From positions 505,495 through 569,494 of the forward strand of contig NZ_KB893653.1 of NCBI RefSeq assembly GCF_000374145.1: a stretch of 64,000 bases of DNA, in the 5' to 3' direction. The notes beneath the pieces are model-generated. The model was not told the DNA's origin, made no database searches, and was given only the letters and a program-made list of their open reading frames with translations. This stretch comes from Neomegalonema perideroedes DSM 15528 (GTDB lineage Bacteria; Pseudomonadota; Alphaproteobacteria; Rhodobacterales; Rhodobacteraceae). Shown in pieces: positions 14,161 through 26,193 of this stretch. Each line of letters starts with the position of its first letter. Positions within the stretch are counted from its first letter, which is position 1. The position numbers were made by a program, and so were the translations under genes.

Positions 14161-15198
14161 ATGTTCTTCAAAAGCGACAACACCGCAGGCGCCGCGCCCG
14201 AGATCCTCGCGGCTCTGGCCGAGGCGAACCAAGGCCATGACCTCAGCTATGGCGAGGACGCCCTCACCGCCCGTCTGGAGGCGCGGCTCGCAGAGATCTT
14301 CGAGCGCCCTTGCGCCGTCTTTCCGGTGGTCACGGGCACGGCGGCCAACAGCCTCGCCTTCTCCGCCATGACGCCCCCTTGGGGCCTGACCTACGCCCAT
14401 GAGACCGCGCATGTGATCATGGACGAATGCGGCGCTCCTGAAGCCTTCGCCGGAGGCGGCAGGCTCGCGCCTCTGCCGGGGCCGCAAGGCAAGATCGATC
14501 CGGAGGCCCTCGCGCGGGCCTTGCTGGCCGCTCAAAGCCATGGCGTCCATCAGAACCGTCCGGCGGGGCTGACCCTCTCCAACCTCACGGAATGGGGCGG
14601 GCTCTGGCGGCCCGGGGAGATCGCCGAGGTCGCCCGCATCGCCCATGAAGGCGGACTCAAGGTCCATCTCGACGGCGCGCGTTTCGCCAATGCTCTGGCC
14701 GCGCTGAACGTCTCGCCCGCCGAAGCCTCATGGAGGGCGGGCGTCGATCTGCTCTCCTTCGGCGCCACGAAAAACGGCTGTCTGGCGGCGGAGGCTCTGG
14801 TGGTCTTCGATCCGGCTCTAGCCGAGAACATGGCCTATCGGCGCAAAAGGGCGGGTCATCTGCTCTCGAAGCAGCGCTTCGTCTCGGCGCAGATGCTGGC
14901 TTGGCTGGAGGGCGGGCTTTGGCTGCGTCTGGCGGCGCGGGCCAACGCCATGGCGGCGCTGCTGGCCGAGGGGCTGAGGGCTCTGCCGGAGACGCAGGTT
15001 CTCGGCGAGGTCCGGGGCAATATGATCTTCGTCACGCTGCCGCGCGCGACTCATGAGCGGCTTCAGGCGGCGGGCGCGCGCTATTACCTCTGGGCCGAAG
15101 AGGCGCCGGATTCGCCCGAGGTCACGATTCGGCTGGTGGCCTCCTTCGCCGCTCAAGAGGCGGAGGTCGCGGCCTTCCTCGCGGCGGCGCGGGGCTAG
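14161..15198 (+). CDS. Low-specificity threonine aldolase family PLP enzyme
   Basis: This 345-residue fold-type I PLP enzyme would cleave L-threonine or allo-threonine to glycine and acetaldehyde. The N-terminus FFKSDNTAGAAPEI matches the family start. D171 in HLDGAR contacts the cofactor ring nitrogen, and K204 in SFGATKNG is the Schiff-base lysine. AGGA-GG before the ATG (14161) is a good Shine-Dalgarno. The length is normal. The gene stands alone between tRNA-Ser and a convergent gene. The 234 bases upstream hold a repeated GCGCCGACGAG (about 14058 and 14109) and otherwise nothing recognised. Confidence 0.88.
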   Translation: MFFKSDNTAGAAPEILAALAEANQGHDLSYGEDALTARLEARLAEIFERPCAVFPVVTGTAANSLAFSAMTPPWGLTYAHETAHVIMDECGAPEAFAGGGRLAPLPGPQGKIDPEALARALLAAQSHGVHQNRPAGLTLSNLTEWGGLWRPGEIAEVARIAHEGGLKVHLDGARFANALAALNVSPAEASWRAGVDLLSFGATKNGCLAAEALVVFDPALAENMAYRRKRAGHLLSKQRFVSAQMLAWLEGGLWLRLAARANAMAALLAEGLRALPETQVLGEVRGNMIFVTLPRATHERLQAAGARYYLWAEEAPDSPEVTIRLVASFAAQEAEVAAFLAAARG

Positions 15199-15233
15199 AG
15201 CCTTCTCCAGCGAAGCGGCGATCCTCAAAGAGG

Positions 15234-15644
15234 TCAGGGCGTTTCGGGCTTGATTCCGACCAGCCGGGCGAGTCTCTGAAGCAAGGGCCTGATCCGCAGG
15301 AAAACCGCGTAAAGCCCGCGCATGATCCAAGAGAGCGGCGGGGCGTTCATCGCCCGGCCCAGCCATGCGAGCCGCGGCAGGCGCTCCATCAGCCCGGCGA
15401 AGGCCGGGACGCCTTCGAGGATCTCGCCTTGTTCGTCCCGGACATGCAGGCGGCTGAGGGCCTTATCTTTCTCCAGCCCTTTCAGATCCTCTTCGGAGGC
15501 GAATTGAAGATTGATCCAATCGATCTCCTCGCCGCCCGCCTGAGCGCGATAAAACCGCACCTCGGTGGTGCAGATGGGACAGGCGCCGTCGTAATACACC
15601 GTCAGGCGCCGTTCCGCCCCCTCTCCGACCGTCGATTCAACCAT
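15234..15644 (-). CDS. DCC-family (DUF393) thiol-disulfide-like protein
   Basis: This 136-residue protein belongs to the DUF393/DCC family, named for its DxxCxxC motif, seen here as YYDGACPICTTEVRFYR. The fold is thioredoxin-like with the CPIC pair as likely redox centre; physiological substrates are not known. The rest is a short helical domain ending in basic residues. A longer reading from 15755 would add an unrelated basic stretch. The ATG at 15644 has GGAGGAG three bases upstream. It is convergent with the aldolase gene. Confidence 0.82.
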   Translation of the reverse strand: MVESTVGEGAERRLTVYYDGACPICTTEVRFYRAQAGGEEIDWINLQFASEEDLKGLEKDKALSRLHVRDEQGEILEGVPAFAGLMERLPRLAWLGRAMNAPPLSWIMRGLYAVFLRIRPLLQRLARLVGIKPETP

Positions 15645-15751
15645 GATCTCCTCCCCGGCGCCTCTGGTCTTGAAGGCCCGCCTCAGTCTTCCCGAGCCGC
15701 AGGCCCCTCGCCAGCGCGATTTATCTTGAATTTGAGCCATCTCCCCACGGA

Positions 15752-16570
15752 TCACCCTTTCAGGAAAGCGGAGAGGGTCTGAGCGATCTCGTCCTTATGG
15801 CTGGCGAGCAATCCATGCGGCCCGCCTTTGATTTCATGCAGCTCCGCGCCCTTGATCCCCTTGGCGGCGGCGCGGCCGGAGATCTCGATGGGCACGATCT
15901 GATCGTCGTCGCCATGAATCACGAGGGTCGGAACCTTGAAGGCCGCGAGATCGGGCCGGAAATCGGTCGTCCCGAAGGCTTTGACGCATTCCACCGTGCC
16001 GCGCAGACCCGCCTGCATGGCCATGTTGAAGGTCCAGCGCAGAACCTCCTCGCTGACCGAGGTCTTGCCGAAGCCGTAGAAGGCTTTCGCGAATTCGGCG
16101 AAGAATTTCGGACGGTCGGCCCGGATTCCGGCGATCATCCCCTCGAAGACCTCCTGCGGGACGCCTTCGGGGCGATCCTCGGTCTTGAGCAGGCCGGGCG
16201 CCACCGAGCCGATCAGCACGGCCTTGTCGACGCCCCGCCCCTTATGCCGCGACATATAGCGGGCGATCTCGCCGCCGCCCATGGAGAAGCCGACGAGCGT
16301 GGCGTGCTTCTCGGAATCGGTCGCCTCCAGCACCGCCGCGAGGTCGTCTGAAAACGTGTCGTAGTCATAGCCGGACCAAGGCTGATCCGAGCGCCCGAAG
16401 CCGCGCCGATCATAAGCGACGACCTTATGGCCCGCCTCCGCGAGGGTCAGGGCCAGATCGTCCCAGGTGTCCGAAGAGAGCGGCCAACCATGGATCAGCA
16501 CGACCGGGCGGCCCTCGCCCCAGGTCTTAACGTAAAGCTTCGCGCCGTCCCTGGCCTTCACGCGCGCCAT
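15752..16570 (-). CDS. Alpha/beta hydrolase, non-heme chloroperoxidase/esterase type
   Basis: The 272-residue protein is a classic alpha/beta hydrolase. The oxyanion strand VVLIHGWP is near residue 24, the nucleophile elbow GFSMGG has S96, the acid is in HGDDDQIVP (around 221-223) and the base is H252 in GGPHGLL. Close relatives are annotated as non-heme chloroperoxidases or arylesterases; peroxidase activity is often a side reaction, so the natural substrate is open. It is complete, cytoplasmic and lacks a signal peptide. It stands alone on the minus strand. Confidence 0.87.
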   Translation of the reverse strand: MARVKARDGAKLYVKTWGEGRPVVLIHGWPLSSDTWDDLALTLAEAGHKVVAYDRRGFGRSDQPWSGYDYDTFSDDLAAVLEATDSEKHATLVGFSMGGGEIARYMSRHKGRGVDKAVLIGSVAPGLLKTEDRPEGVPQEVFEGMIAGIRADRPKFFAEFAKAFYGFGKTSVSEEVLRWTFNMAMQAGLRGTVECVKAFGTTDFRPDLAAFKVPTLVIHGDDDQIVPIEISGRAAAKGIKGAELHEIKGGPHGLLASHKDEIAQTLSAFLKG

Positions 16571-16677
16571 ATTCAGACCCTCCCAGAAATTTTCTTTCCG
16601 CGAAGATACACGAAATCCTCGCTGAAAGGCAGGGGGTTTCAGGGAGAGCGGCGCGGAAGACTCCTCTTAAAGTAGAA

Positions 16678-16701
16678 GGGCGCCCTCCTTGGAGGACGCC
16701 C
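16678..16701 (-). terminator. Candidate terminator after alaS
   Basis: On the minus strand GGGCGTCCTCC-AA-GGAGGGCGCCC forms an 11-bp stem with one wobble pair and a very tight loop, followed by a T-containing stretch (TTCTACTTT). It lies 28 bp beyond the alaS stop. Confidence 0.6.
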
Positions 16702-16728
16702 CTGAATTTCCAAGGAGATGACGCCCCC

Positions 16729-19386
16729 TCAGCCCGCCAGTTCGGCCAATTTGGCTTTGACCGCCGCGAAGGCCTCGGGCGCGAGGGCCGCGTCTTCGCC
16801 GCCGCCCTGAGCCGCGTCGGGACGTCCGCCGCCGCCCTTGCCGCCGAGCGCCGCCACCGCCGCGCGCACCAGATCCACCGCCGAGATCTTCGCGGTCAGA
16901 TCCTGCGTCACGCCGACGGCCACGGTGGGCTTTCCGCCCTCCTCGGCGATGAGCGCCACCACGCCGGAGCCGAGCTGCGCCTTTTGCTCGTCGAGGATGC
17001 TGCGCAGCTCCTTGCCCGAGACGCCCGAGAGCAGCCGCGTCGCCAGCTTCACCCCGGCGATTTCTTCAGCCTCCGGCGCGGAGCCGCCGCCCGAACCCGC
17101 GAGGGCGAGCTTCTTCTTGAGATCGGCGGCTTCGGCCTGAAGGGCCTTGCGCTCTTCGAGCAGCGCCTCCAGCCGCTCGACGAGCTGGCCCGGCTGAGCC
17201 TTGAGCAGGGCCGCCGCCGCCTTGAGGCGCCGGTCCTGAACCTCCAGATGCTCCAGAGCCGCCGCGCCGCTCAGGGCCTCGACGCGGCGCACGCCCGCCG
17301 CCGTCGCGCCCTCGGAGACGATCTTGAAGGCGCCGATCTCGCCCGCCCGGCCCACATGCACGCCGCCGCACAGCTCGATGGAGTAGATCCCGCCGCCCGC
17401 CTTGCGCCCGACCGAAACCACGCGCACTTCGTCGCCGTATTTCTCGCCGAAGAGCGCGCGGGCGCCCTCGGCCACGGCCTCGTCGGGAGTCATGACGCGG
17501 GTGGTCACGACGTCGTTCTGGCGGATATAGGCGTTCACCGCCTGCTCCACGGCCGTGAGGTCGTCGGTGGTCATGGCCTTGGGATGCGAGAAGTCGAAGC
17601 GGAAGCGGTCGGCCGCCACGAGCGAGCCCTTTTGCGCCACATGATCCCCGAGCTGCTCGCGGAGGGCCTCATGGAGGAAATGGGTCGCGGTGTGATTGGA
17701 GCGGATCTTGCCGCGCCGTTCGTGATCCAGCTCAAGCCGCGCGGCCTGTCCGACGCGGATTTCGCCGGAGGCCACTTCGCCGAGATGGGCGAAGACGCCG
17801 CCCGCCTTCTTCGCCACGCCCGAGATCTTCAGCTTGCCGCCCTCGGTGGAGAGGACGCCGTGATCGGCCTCCTGACCGCCCATTTCGGCGTAAAAGGGCG
17901 TTTGGTTCAGCACCACGCTTCCGGTCTCGCCCGCCTTGAGGCTCGCGACCTGAGCGCCCTTGGCGTCGAGCAGCGCGAGGATCTGGCCTTCGGCGATCTC
18001 GGTCTCATAGCCGAGGAACTCCGTCGCGCCGTGCTGGTCCTTGAGGTCGAACCAGACCGATTCGTCGGCGGCCTCGCCCGAGCCCGCCCAAGCCGCGCGG
18101 GCTTTGGTCTTCTGCTCGGCCATGGCGGATTCGAAGCCCTTCAGATCGACGCTGCGGCCCTTCTCGCGGAGGGCGTCTTGAGTCAGATCGAGGGGGAAGC
18201 CGTAAGTGTCGTAAAGCTTGAAGGCCGCCTCGCCGGAAAGGGGCTGGCCCTCGCCGAGCTTCGCCAATTCGTCGTCGAGCAGGCGCAGGCCGCGGTCCAG
18301 AGTCTTCTGGAAGCGCTGCTCCTCCAGCTTGAGCGTCTCCTCGATCAGCGGTTTGGCGCGGATGAGTTCGGGGAAGTGGTCGCCCATCTGACGCGTCAGA
18401 GCGGGCACCAGACGCCACATCACCGGATCCTGCGCGCCCAGCATATGGGCGTGGCGCATGGCGCGGCGCATGATCCGGCGCAGCACGTAGCCGCGCCCTT
18501 CGTTGGAGGGCGTCACGCCGTCGGCGATGAGGAAGCTCGTCGCGCGCAGATGGTCCGCGATGACGCGATGGTGGAATTTGCCCTGTCCGTCGGGATCGCC
18601 GCCGGTGGCCTCGGCGCTGGCGAGGATCAGGCTGCGCATAAGGTCGGTGTCGTAATTGTCGTGCTTGCCCTGAAGCACGGCGCCCACGCGCTCCAGACCC
18701 ATGCCGGTGTCGATGGAGGGGCTGGGCAGGTTCAGCCGCGAGCCGTCGGCCTGCTGCTCGAACTGCATGAACACGAGATTCCAGATCTCGATGAAGCGAT
18801 CGCCGTCCTCGTCGGGCGAGCCCGGAGGGCCGCCGGGGATATGCGGGCCATGGTCGAAGAAGATCTCCGAGCAGGGGCCGCAAGGCCCGGTCGGGCCCAT
18901 CGACCAGAAGTTGTCCGAAGTGGCGATGCGGATGATGCGCTCGTCGGGCAGGCCCGCGACCTTCTTCCAGAGATCGGCCGCCGCGTCGTCGTCGTGATAG
19001 ACCGTGACGAGGAGCTTATCCTTGGGCAGGCCGAATTCCTTGGTGACCAATTCCCAAGCCAGCGGAATCGCCCGCTCCTTGAAGTAGTCGCCGAAGGAGA
19101 AATTGCCGAGCATCTCGAAGAAGGTGTGATGCCGGGCGGTGTAGCCCACATTGTCGAGGTCGTTATGCTTGCCGCCCGCGCGGACGCATTTCTGGCTCGT
19201 GACGGCGCGTTCGTAGGGCAATTCCTCAAGACCCGTGAAGACGTTCTTGAATTGCACCATTCCGGCGTTGGTGAACATCAGGGTGGGGTCGTTGCGCGGC
19301 ACGAGCGGGCTGGACGCGACCTCCTGATGGCCGTTCTTCACGAAGAAATCGAGAAAGCTTCGCCGAACGTCGTTGAGGCTGGCCAT
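16729..19386 (-). CDS. alaS: Alanine-tRNA ligase
   Basis: The 885-residue protein charges tRNA-Ala with alanine in the cytoplasm. The catalytic domain opens with [20 protein letters not shown] and carries the class II motif 2 region [10 protein letters not shown]. The editing domain has the zinc ligands in [12 protein letters not shown] and [13 protein letters not shown], which remove mischarged serine or glycine. A coiled-coil C-Ala/DHHA1 domain follows, with [18 protein letters not shown] near the end. Full length and all domains are present. A terminator-like hairpin follows. The next gene upstream on the same strand is 36 bp away. Confidence 0.98.
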   Translation of the reverse strand: MASLNDVRRSFLDFFVKNGHQEVASSPLVPRNDPTLMFTNAGMVQFKNVFTGLEELPYERAVTSQKCVRAGGKHNDLDNVGYTARHHTFFEMLGNFSFGDYFKERAIPLAWELVTKEFGLPKDKLLVTVYHDDDAAADLWKKVAGLPDERIIRIATSDNFWSMGPTGPCGPCSEIFFDHGPHIPGGPPGSPDEDGDRFIEIWNLVFMQFEQQADGSRLNLPSPSIDTGMGLERVGAVLQGKHDNYDTDLMRSLILASAEATGGDPDGQGKFHHRVIADHLRATSFLIADGVTPSNEGRGYVLRRIMRRAMRHAHMLGAQDPVMWRLVPALTRQMGDHFPELIRAKPLIEETLKLEEQRFQKTLDRGLRLLDDELAKLGEGQPLSGEAAFKLYDTYGFPLDLTQDALREKGRSVDLKGFESAMAEQKTKARAAWAGSGEAADESVWFDLKDQHGATEFLGYETEIAEGQILALLDAKGAQVASLKAGETGSVVLNQTPFYAEMGGQEADHGVLSTEGGKLKISGVAKKAGGVFAHLGEVASGEIRVGQAARLELDHERRGKIRSNHTATHFLHEALREQLGDHVAQKGSLVAADRFRFDFSHPKAMTTDDLTAVEQAVNAYIRQNDVVTTRVMTPDEAVAEGARALFGEKYGDEVRVVSVGRKAGGGIYSIELCGGVHVGRAGEIGAFKIVSEGATAAGVRRVEALSGAAALEHLEVQDRRLKAAAALLKAQPGQLVERLEALLEERKALQAEAADLKKKLALAGSGGGSAPEAEEIAGVKLATRLLSGVSGKELRSILDEQKAQLGSGVVALIAEEGGKPTVAVGVTQDLTAKISAVDLVRAAVAALGGKGGGGRPDAAQGGGEDAALAPEAFAAVKAKLAELAG

Positions 19387-19422
19387 AGCTCAAGGCTCCA
19401 TCAGGAAAGAGAACGGCGGCTT

Positions 19423-19974
19423 TTACCTCGCGCAGGAGGAACTGTCCAGAAAGGCGGGGCGGGGGGCCTCTTGCGCCGCCCTCCGGCGCCAGGCCGCCAG
19501 ATGCGCGTTGAGGAGCCCGGCCAGATCTTTGGCGGAATAGCCCTCGTAACTGACCGGCAGGTGGTCGTCTCCCCCGGAGAGGGCCTTGTTCGCTCTTCGC
19601 AACAGGCTTTGCGGCTGCGCGCCCTCCCTATAGGCCCAGATGACCATCGCCGCCCCTTTCATGGAGTAGACGAAGAAGCCTTTTTCCGCGATGTCGGCGA
19701 AAGCGATCCGCCGCCGCCCCTTGAAGCCGTCGCTGAGCTCCATGCCCTCCGCATCGAGGCTCAGGCTGCTGCGGCCCGGAAGAAGATGCGACGCCGCCGC
19801 CGCTCCGCAGAGCAGGAAAAACGCCGCCCCGCCATATTTCAGGAGCTGCTCGGAGGGGGTCGTTTCGGGGAGCAGCAGGCCGCCCAGAGCGAAAGCGAAG
19901 CTCCCAAGCGTGAGCAGGATCGTCTTCGTCTTGTTCGCCTTCAGAAGCATCGGCGAAGCCTCAGGCGCCTCCAT
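19423..19974 (-). CDS. Small two-helix membrane protein, STM3941-like
   Basis: This 183-residue protein begins with a charged N-terminus and two hydrophobic segments (TILLTLGSFAFALGGLLL and YGGAAFFLLCGAAAASHLL, about residues 18-60). A ~110-residue soluble domain follows, with alternating strands like the PH-fold of STM3941-type proteins (LSLDAEGMELSDGFKGRRRIAFADI). No catalytic motif is visible. The start could also be the ATG at 19950. It lies between gyrB's terminator and alaS and may share transcription with alaS. Confidence 0.7.
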   Translation of the reverse strand: MEAPEASPMLLKANKTKTILLTLGSFAFALGGLLLPETTPSEQLLKYGGAAFFLLCGAAAASHLLPGRSSLSLDAEGMELSDGFKGRRRIAFADIAEKGFFVYSMKGAAMVIWAYREGAQPQSLLRRANKALSGGDDHLPVSYEGYSAKDLAGLLNAHLAAWRRRAAQEAPRPAFLDSSSCAR

Positions 19975-20054
19975 GATCCTCTCCCTGAAATCCCATCGCT
20001 GAGGAGGCGTTCATTCTGCGCGGCGCCCCTGAGGCGCGCAAGCCTGACGACGAA

Positions 20055-20076
20055 GGGCGCGGATGTCTCCGCGCCC
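20055..20076 (-). terminator. Hairpin between gyrB and the upstream genes
   Basis: GGGCGCGGA (20055-20063) pairs perfectly with TCCGCGCCC (20068-20076) around a 4-base loop. On the minus strand it lies 45 bp past the gyrB stop, though the following bases (TTCGTCG) are only weakly T-rich. Confidence 0.55.
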
Positions 20077-20120
20077 TTTCGCAAAATCCTCCAAAGTCCG
20101 GTTCTGAAGTCTGGGCGGCC

Positions 20121-23172
<3,052 letters not shown>

Positions 23173-23328
23173 GACGAGACGTCCGGCGCGACGAGAAGCC
23201 CCGCGCGCAAGGGGGCGCGCCGGGAGCTGAGGCGCGGTCAGGCGATGAGGTGAAGAGGAGCGATGCGGGAGATTAGCTTCTCCGGCGCGAAAAGCGAGTC
23301 CCCCCTCTCGCCGTTGCGCGGAGGCGTG

Positions 23329-23357
23329 AAAAAACCCGCGTCCGGGGAGGACGCGGG
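23329..23357 (-). terminator. Rho-independent terminator of the TonB receptor gene
   Basis: On the minus strand CCGCGTCC/GGACGCGG form the core of a 9-bp stem with a short loop, followed by TTTTTT (plus-strand A-run 23329-23334). It lies about 75 bp past the receptor stop at 23431, after a second hairpin. Confidence 0.85.
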
Positions 23358-23375
23358 GTCGAGTCTGCGCATGCC

Positions 23376-23401
23376 CGAAAGCGCCCTTTCGGGCGCTTTC
23401 G
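23376..23401. other. 11-bp perfect hairpin downstream of the TonB receptor gene
   Basis: CGAAAGCGCCC (23376-23386) pairs with GGGCGCTTTCG (23391-23401) around TTTC. It has no T-run on either side and precedes the strong terminator at 23329-23357, so it may protect the 3' end of the receptor mRNA. Confidence 0.6.
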
Positions 23402-23430
23402 TCGGAGAACGTCGGAAGATCAGGCGAAGC

Positions 23431-25800
23431 TCAGAACTTCACCTCGCCCGTCAGAGTGAGCAGACGGCCCGGCGCCATATTGGCGAAAAGTCCGACATGG
23501 GAGCCGTCGTAGATCTTTTCGTCGAAGACGTTGTTGGCGTTGAGCCGAAGCGTGAAGTTGTCGTTCACCTCATAGGAGGCCATCAGATCCACGCGGACGT
23601 GCGAGGGCAGCTCCAGCGTGTTGGCGTCGTTGGCGAAGCGGTCGGACATATAGCTCACGCCGCCGCCCATGGTCAGCTTCGGAGTCACGTCGTAGGTGGT
23701 CCAGATGCTGGCGCTGTGCGGGGCGATGTATTTGGCCTTATTGCCGTCGTTGGCGCCGGCGCCGTCGTCCTTGATGCGGGAATCGACGTAGGTGTAGCCC
23801 GCCGAGACGCGCCAGCGGTCGGTGATCTCGCCGCGCAGGCCCAGTTCGAAGCCCTTGGCCTCGCTGTCGCCGACGAGGGCGACCAGACCCGTGGTCGAAT
23901 CCGTGGCGCGCTGGTTGGTCTTCTGGGTGTAGAAGGCCGCCGCCGTGGCGCCGAGCCGACCGTCGAGGAAGTCCCATTTCACGCCCGCCTCATAGCTGCG
24001 GGTTTCCTCGGGATCGAGGTTGACGGTGTTGTTGTTGAGGCCGCCGCCCGCCGCGCCGTCGGCGCCGCCGGACTGGCCCGCCGTCTCGCCCGAGGGATTC
24101 GAGGAGGTGCCGAAAGCCACGTAGAGGCTGCCGTCCGGGGTCGGCTTATAGACGAGGCCCGCCTGATAATTCCACATCTTCGAGTGGTTTTCGAGCGCGC
24201 CGCTGGAGACCTTGTAGTCGTCGTAGCGCAGGCCGAGGTTCAGCAGCCACTGGTCGTTGAACTTCAGGGTGTCGAAGACATAGGCCGAGACGGTCTTGGT
24301 GCGGGTCGGATCGCCGTAATCGCCGCGGACGGCCTGAATCCCGAAGGGCGTCCAGGGATCGGGGTCGTAGAGGCTGGTCGGGTCGATGTTGCCCGAGGCC
24401 AGATTCGCCGATTGCAGCTTGTCGCGGGTGAATTCGAGGCCGAAAGCCAGGTCATGGGCGACGGGGCCGGTGTCCAGCTCATAAGTGAAGTCGGTGCGGT
24501 TGCCCCAGGAGACGTTGCGCCGCGCCGAGCTGCGCAGATTGCGGTCCACCAAAAGGCCGTTCGCCGCGTTCACCGTCGGGCGGGTGATGGCGTATTCGTT
24601 CGTGCCGCGATTATAGGAGAAGACGTTTTGCGCCGTCAGGCCGCTTTCGAATTCATGGCGGAGCTTGAAGGTGCCGATGGTGGTCGTCACGTCGCGGAAG
24701 TCGCGGTAGGCGGAGCCGTAGAAATTATCCCGGTCGATGTCGTCGATGGGGCGGAAGGGATCGTCCTTGGTGGCGACGCGGCCGGGTTCTCCGCGCGCGT
24801 CGCGCCAATAGGATTCGGTCTGGAAGGGGACGCCCAGATCCGGCATCTCCTCGGATTTCGAGTGGTAGAGGCTCAGCACGGCCTGAGTCGGGCCGTGCAG
24901 GCCCCAGGCCACCGAGGGCGCTATGCCGATGCGGCGCTCGTCGCGGGGGCCGCGGCCGGGGATGTCGGCGTCGTGATACAGCGCGTTGAGGCGCAGAGCC
25001 ACGTCGTTCTGAGGATTATAGTAATTCGCGTCGATGGTCTGGCGCAGATAGGAATCCGCGCCCAGAGTGCTGTTGCTGTGGAGGAAGGTCTCGTCGGCGG
25101 GTTGCTTGCTGACGATGTTCAGAGAGCCGCCGGTCGAGCCGCGCCCCGTATAGGCCGAGCCGGGGCCTTTGGAGACCTCGACGGCCTCGGAGTTGAAGCT
25201 CTCATAGGCCGAACGGCCGAGGCTGCGCTGACCATCCACGAAGATGTCGGTGCTGGCTTCGAAGCCGCGGATGAAGGGGCGGTCTCCGACCGGGGTGCCG
25301 CCCTCGCCCGAGCCCAGCGTGATGCCCGGCGTGGAGCGCAGCACCTCGGCGAGCGAGGCCTGTCCGCGCTCTTCGATCTCGCGCTGGGTGATGACGGTGA
25401 TGGTCTTCGGGGTGTCGAGCAGGGGCTGGGTGAAGGTCGGCGAGGCGACGCCGTCCACCTTGTATTCCTGCATGTATTGCTGCGGCGCCGGAGCCTGAGA
25501 CCGGACCTCCGTTCCCGTCAGATAAATGGGTTCGAGGGGGATCGTCTGCTGCGGCTGAGGCGTCGCGGCGGGCTGGAGGACGGGTTGAACCGGAGTCGGC
25601 GCGGCGACATAGGCGGGCGTCGCGGCGGGCAGGGGCGCCCGAACCGTCGGATCGGCGAGGAGGGCGGGCTCCGGATGGAGCCCCGTCGTCTGGGCCAGCG
25701 CGGCGGGGGCCGCGATGGCGGAGGCGGCCATCAGCATCGGCAAAAGGCCGAGGGTGATGTTGCGGGATTCGCGCGAATCCGTCGGATCGGTTTGAGGCAT
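23431..25800 (-). CDS. TonB-dependent siderophore receptor (Fiu/FhuE-like)
   Basis: The 789-residue outer-membrane receptor has a signal peptide (LGLLPMLMAASAIAAPAALA), a Pro-rich spacer and a plug domain (DTPKTITVITQREIEERGQASL, then PFIRGFEASTDIFVDGQR and GPGSAYTGRGSTGGSLNIV). The beta-barrel ends in a terminal Phe (LTGEVKF), as outer-membrane proteins do. It imports a ferric siderophore, probably of the catecholate or hydroxamate type, with energy from TonB-ExbBD, which is not in this window. A longer reading from 25944 adds a basic non-signal stretch; the ATG at 25800 puts the signal peptide at the right place. Iron control is expected, and a GATAAT-containing AT-rich patch lies at 25952-25957. 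A strong terminator follows. Confidence 0.92.
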   Translation of the reverse strand: MPQTDPTDSRESRNITLGLLPMLMAASAIAAPAALAQTTGLHPEPALLADPTVRAPLPAATPAYVAAPTPVQPVLQPAATPQPQQTIPLEPIYLTGTEVRSQAPAPQQYMQEYKVDGVASPTFTQPLLDTPKTITVITQREIEERGQASLAEVLRSTPGITLGSGEGGTPVGDRPFIRGFEASTDIFVDGQRSLGRSAYESFNSEAVEVSKGPGSAYTGRGSTGGSLNIVSKQPADETFLHSNSTLGADSYLRQTIDANYYNPQNDVALRLNALYHDADIPGRGPRDERRIGIAPSVAWGLHGPTQAVLSLYHSKSEEMPDLGVPFQTESYWRDARGEPGRVATKDDPFRPIDDIDRDNFYGSAYRDFRDVTTTIGTFKLRHEFESGLTAQNVFSYNRGTNEYAITRPTVNAANGLLVDRNLRSSARRNVSWGNRTDFTYELDTGPVAHDLAFGLEFTRDKLQSANLASGNIDPTSLYDPDPWTPFGIQAVRGDYGDPTRTKTVSAYVFDTLKFNDQWLLNLGLRYDDYKVSSGALENHSKMWNYQAGLVYKPTPDGSLYVAFGTSSNPSGETAGQSGGADGAAGGGLNNNTVNLDPEETRSYEAGVKWDFLDGRLGATAAAFYTQKTNQRATDSTTGLVALVGDSEAKGFELGLRGEITDRWRVSAGYTYVDSRIKDDGAGANDGNKAKYIAPHSASIWTTYDVTPKLTMGGGVSYMSDRFANDANTLELPSHVRVDLMASYEVNDNFTLRLNANNVFDEKIYDGSHVGLFANMAPGRLLTLTGEVKF

Positions 25801-26193
25801 GAAGAAGCGTTCCCCATTTGAGGCGTCGTTGCGGCGACGAATCGAAGTTTGGGGGCTGGGGCTGGAGGGCGCGCGAGGGCTCCGGAGCGGCCGGGCGTCT
25901 TGCGGCGGCCTGTGTCTGGCTGAGCCGGGCGTCGATGTCTTCACGCAAGAAGATAATCCTTTTGAGCTGCGTCAAGACAAAATCCTGCCGGACGGAACGG
26001 TCGTCGCGGATTGTGGCCCGGGGGCGTCTTTATGGCGGAAATCCGGCGGAATCCGGGCGAGGCGCCGCCCCCGGACCCGAGTTCGCCGCCCTTAACCGAT
26101 CCCTAAGCCGCATGAGGTTGGATAGGCTCTGAAGATTTTCGCCCGAGACTGTCGCCCGAGACTGTCGCCCGAGACTGTTGAAAGACGGACCCC
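25801..26193. other. Divergent intergenic region (receptor / deacetylase)
   Basis: These 393 bases contain no convincing gene. An AT-rich patch at about 25945-25985 includes GATAAT (25952-25957) and, on the minus strand, TTGACG, and is the likely receptor promoter and iron-control site. It matches a Fur box only in one half. Three exact 13-bp repeats lie at 26140-26178 next to the deacetylase start. Confidence 0.5.
26140..26178 (+). repeat. Three exact 13-bp tandem repeats before the deacetylase gene
   Basis: CGCCCGAGACTGT occurs three times head to tail at 26140-26152, 26153-26165 and 26166-26178, ending 15 bp before the ATG at 26194. The repeats cover the space where the 5' leader should lie, and the usual Shine-Dalgarno is weak here. 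Confidence 0.9.

Noticed and set aside
25950-25970. Fur box before the siderophore receptor gene
   Set aside because: Only one GATAAT half matches well and the other half is poor. It is mentioned as an AT-rich patch rather than called as a site.
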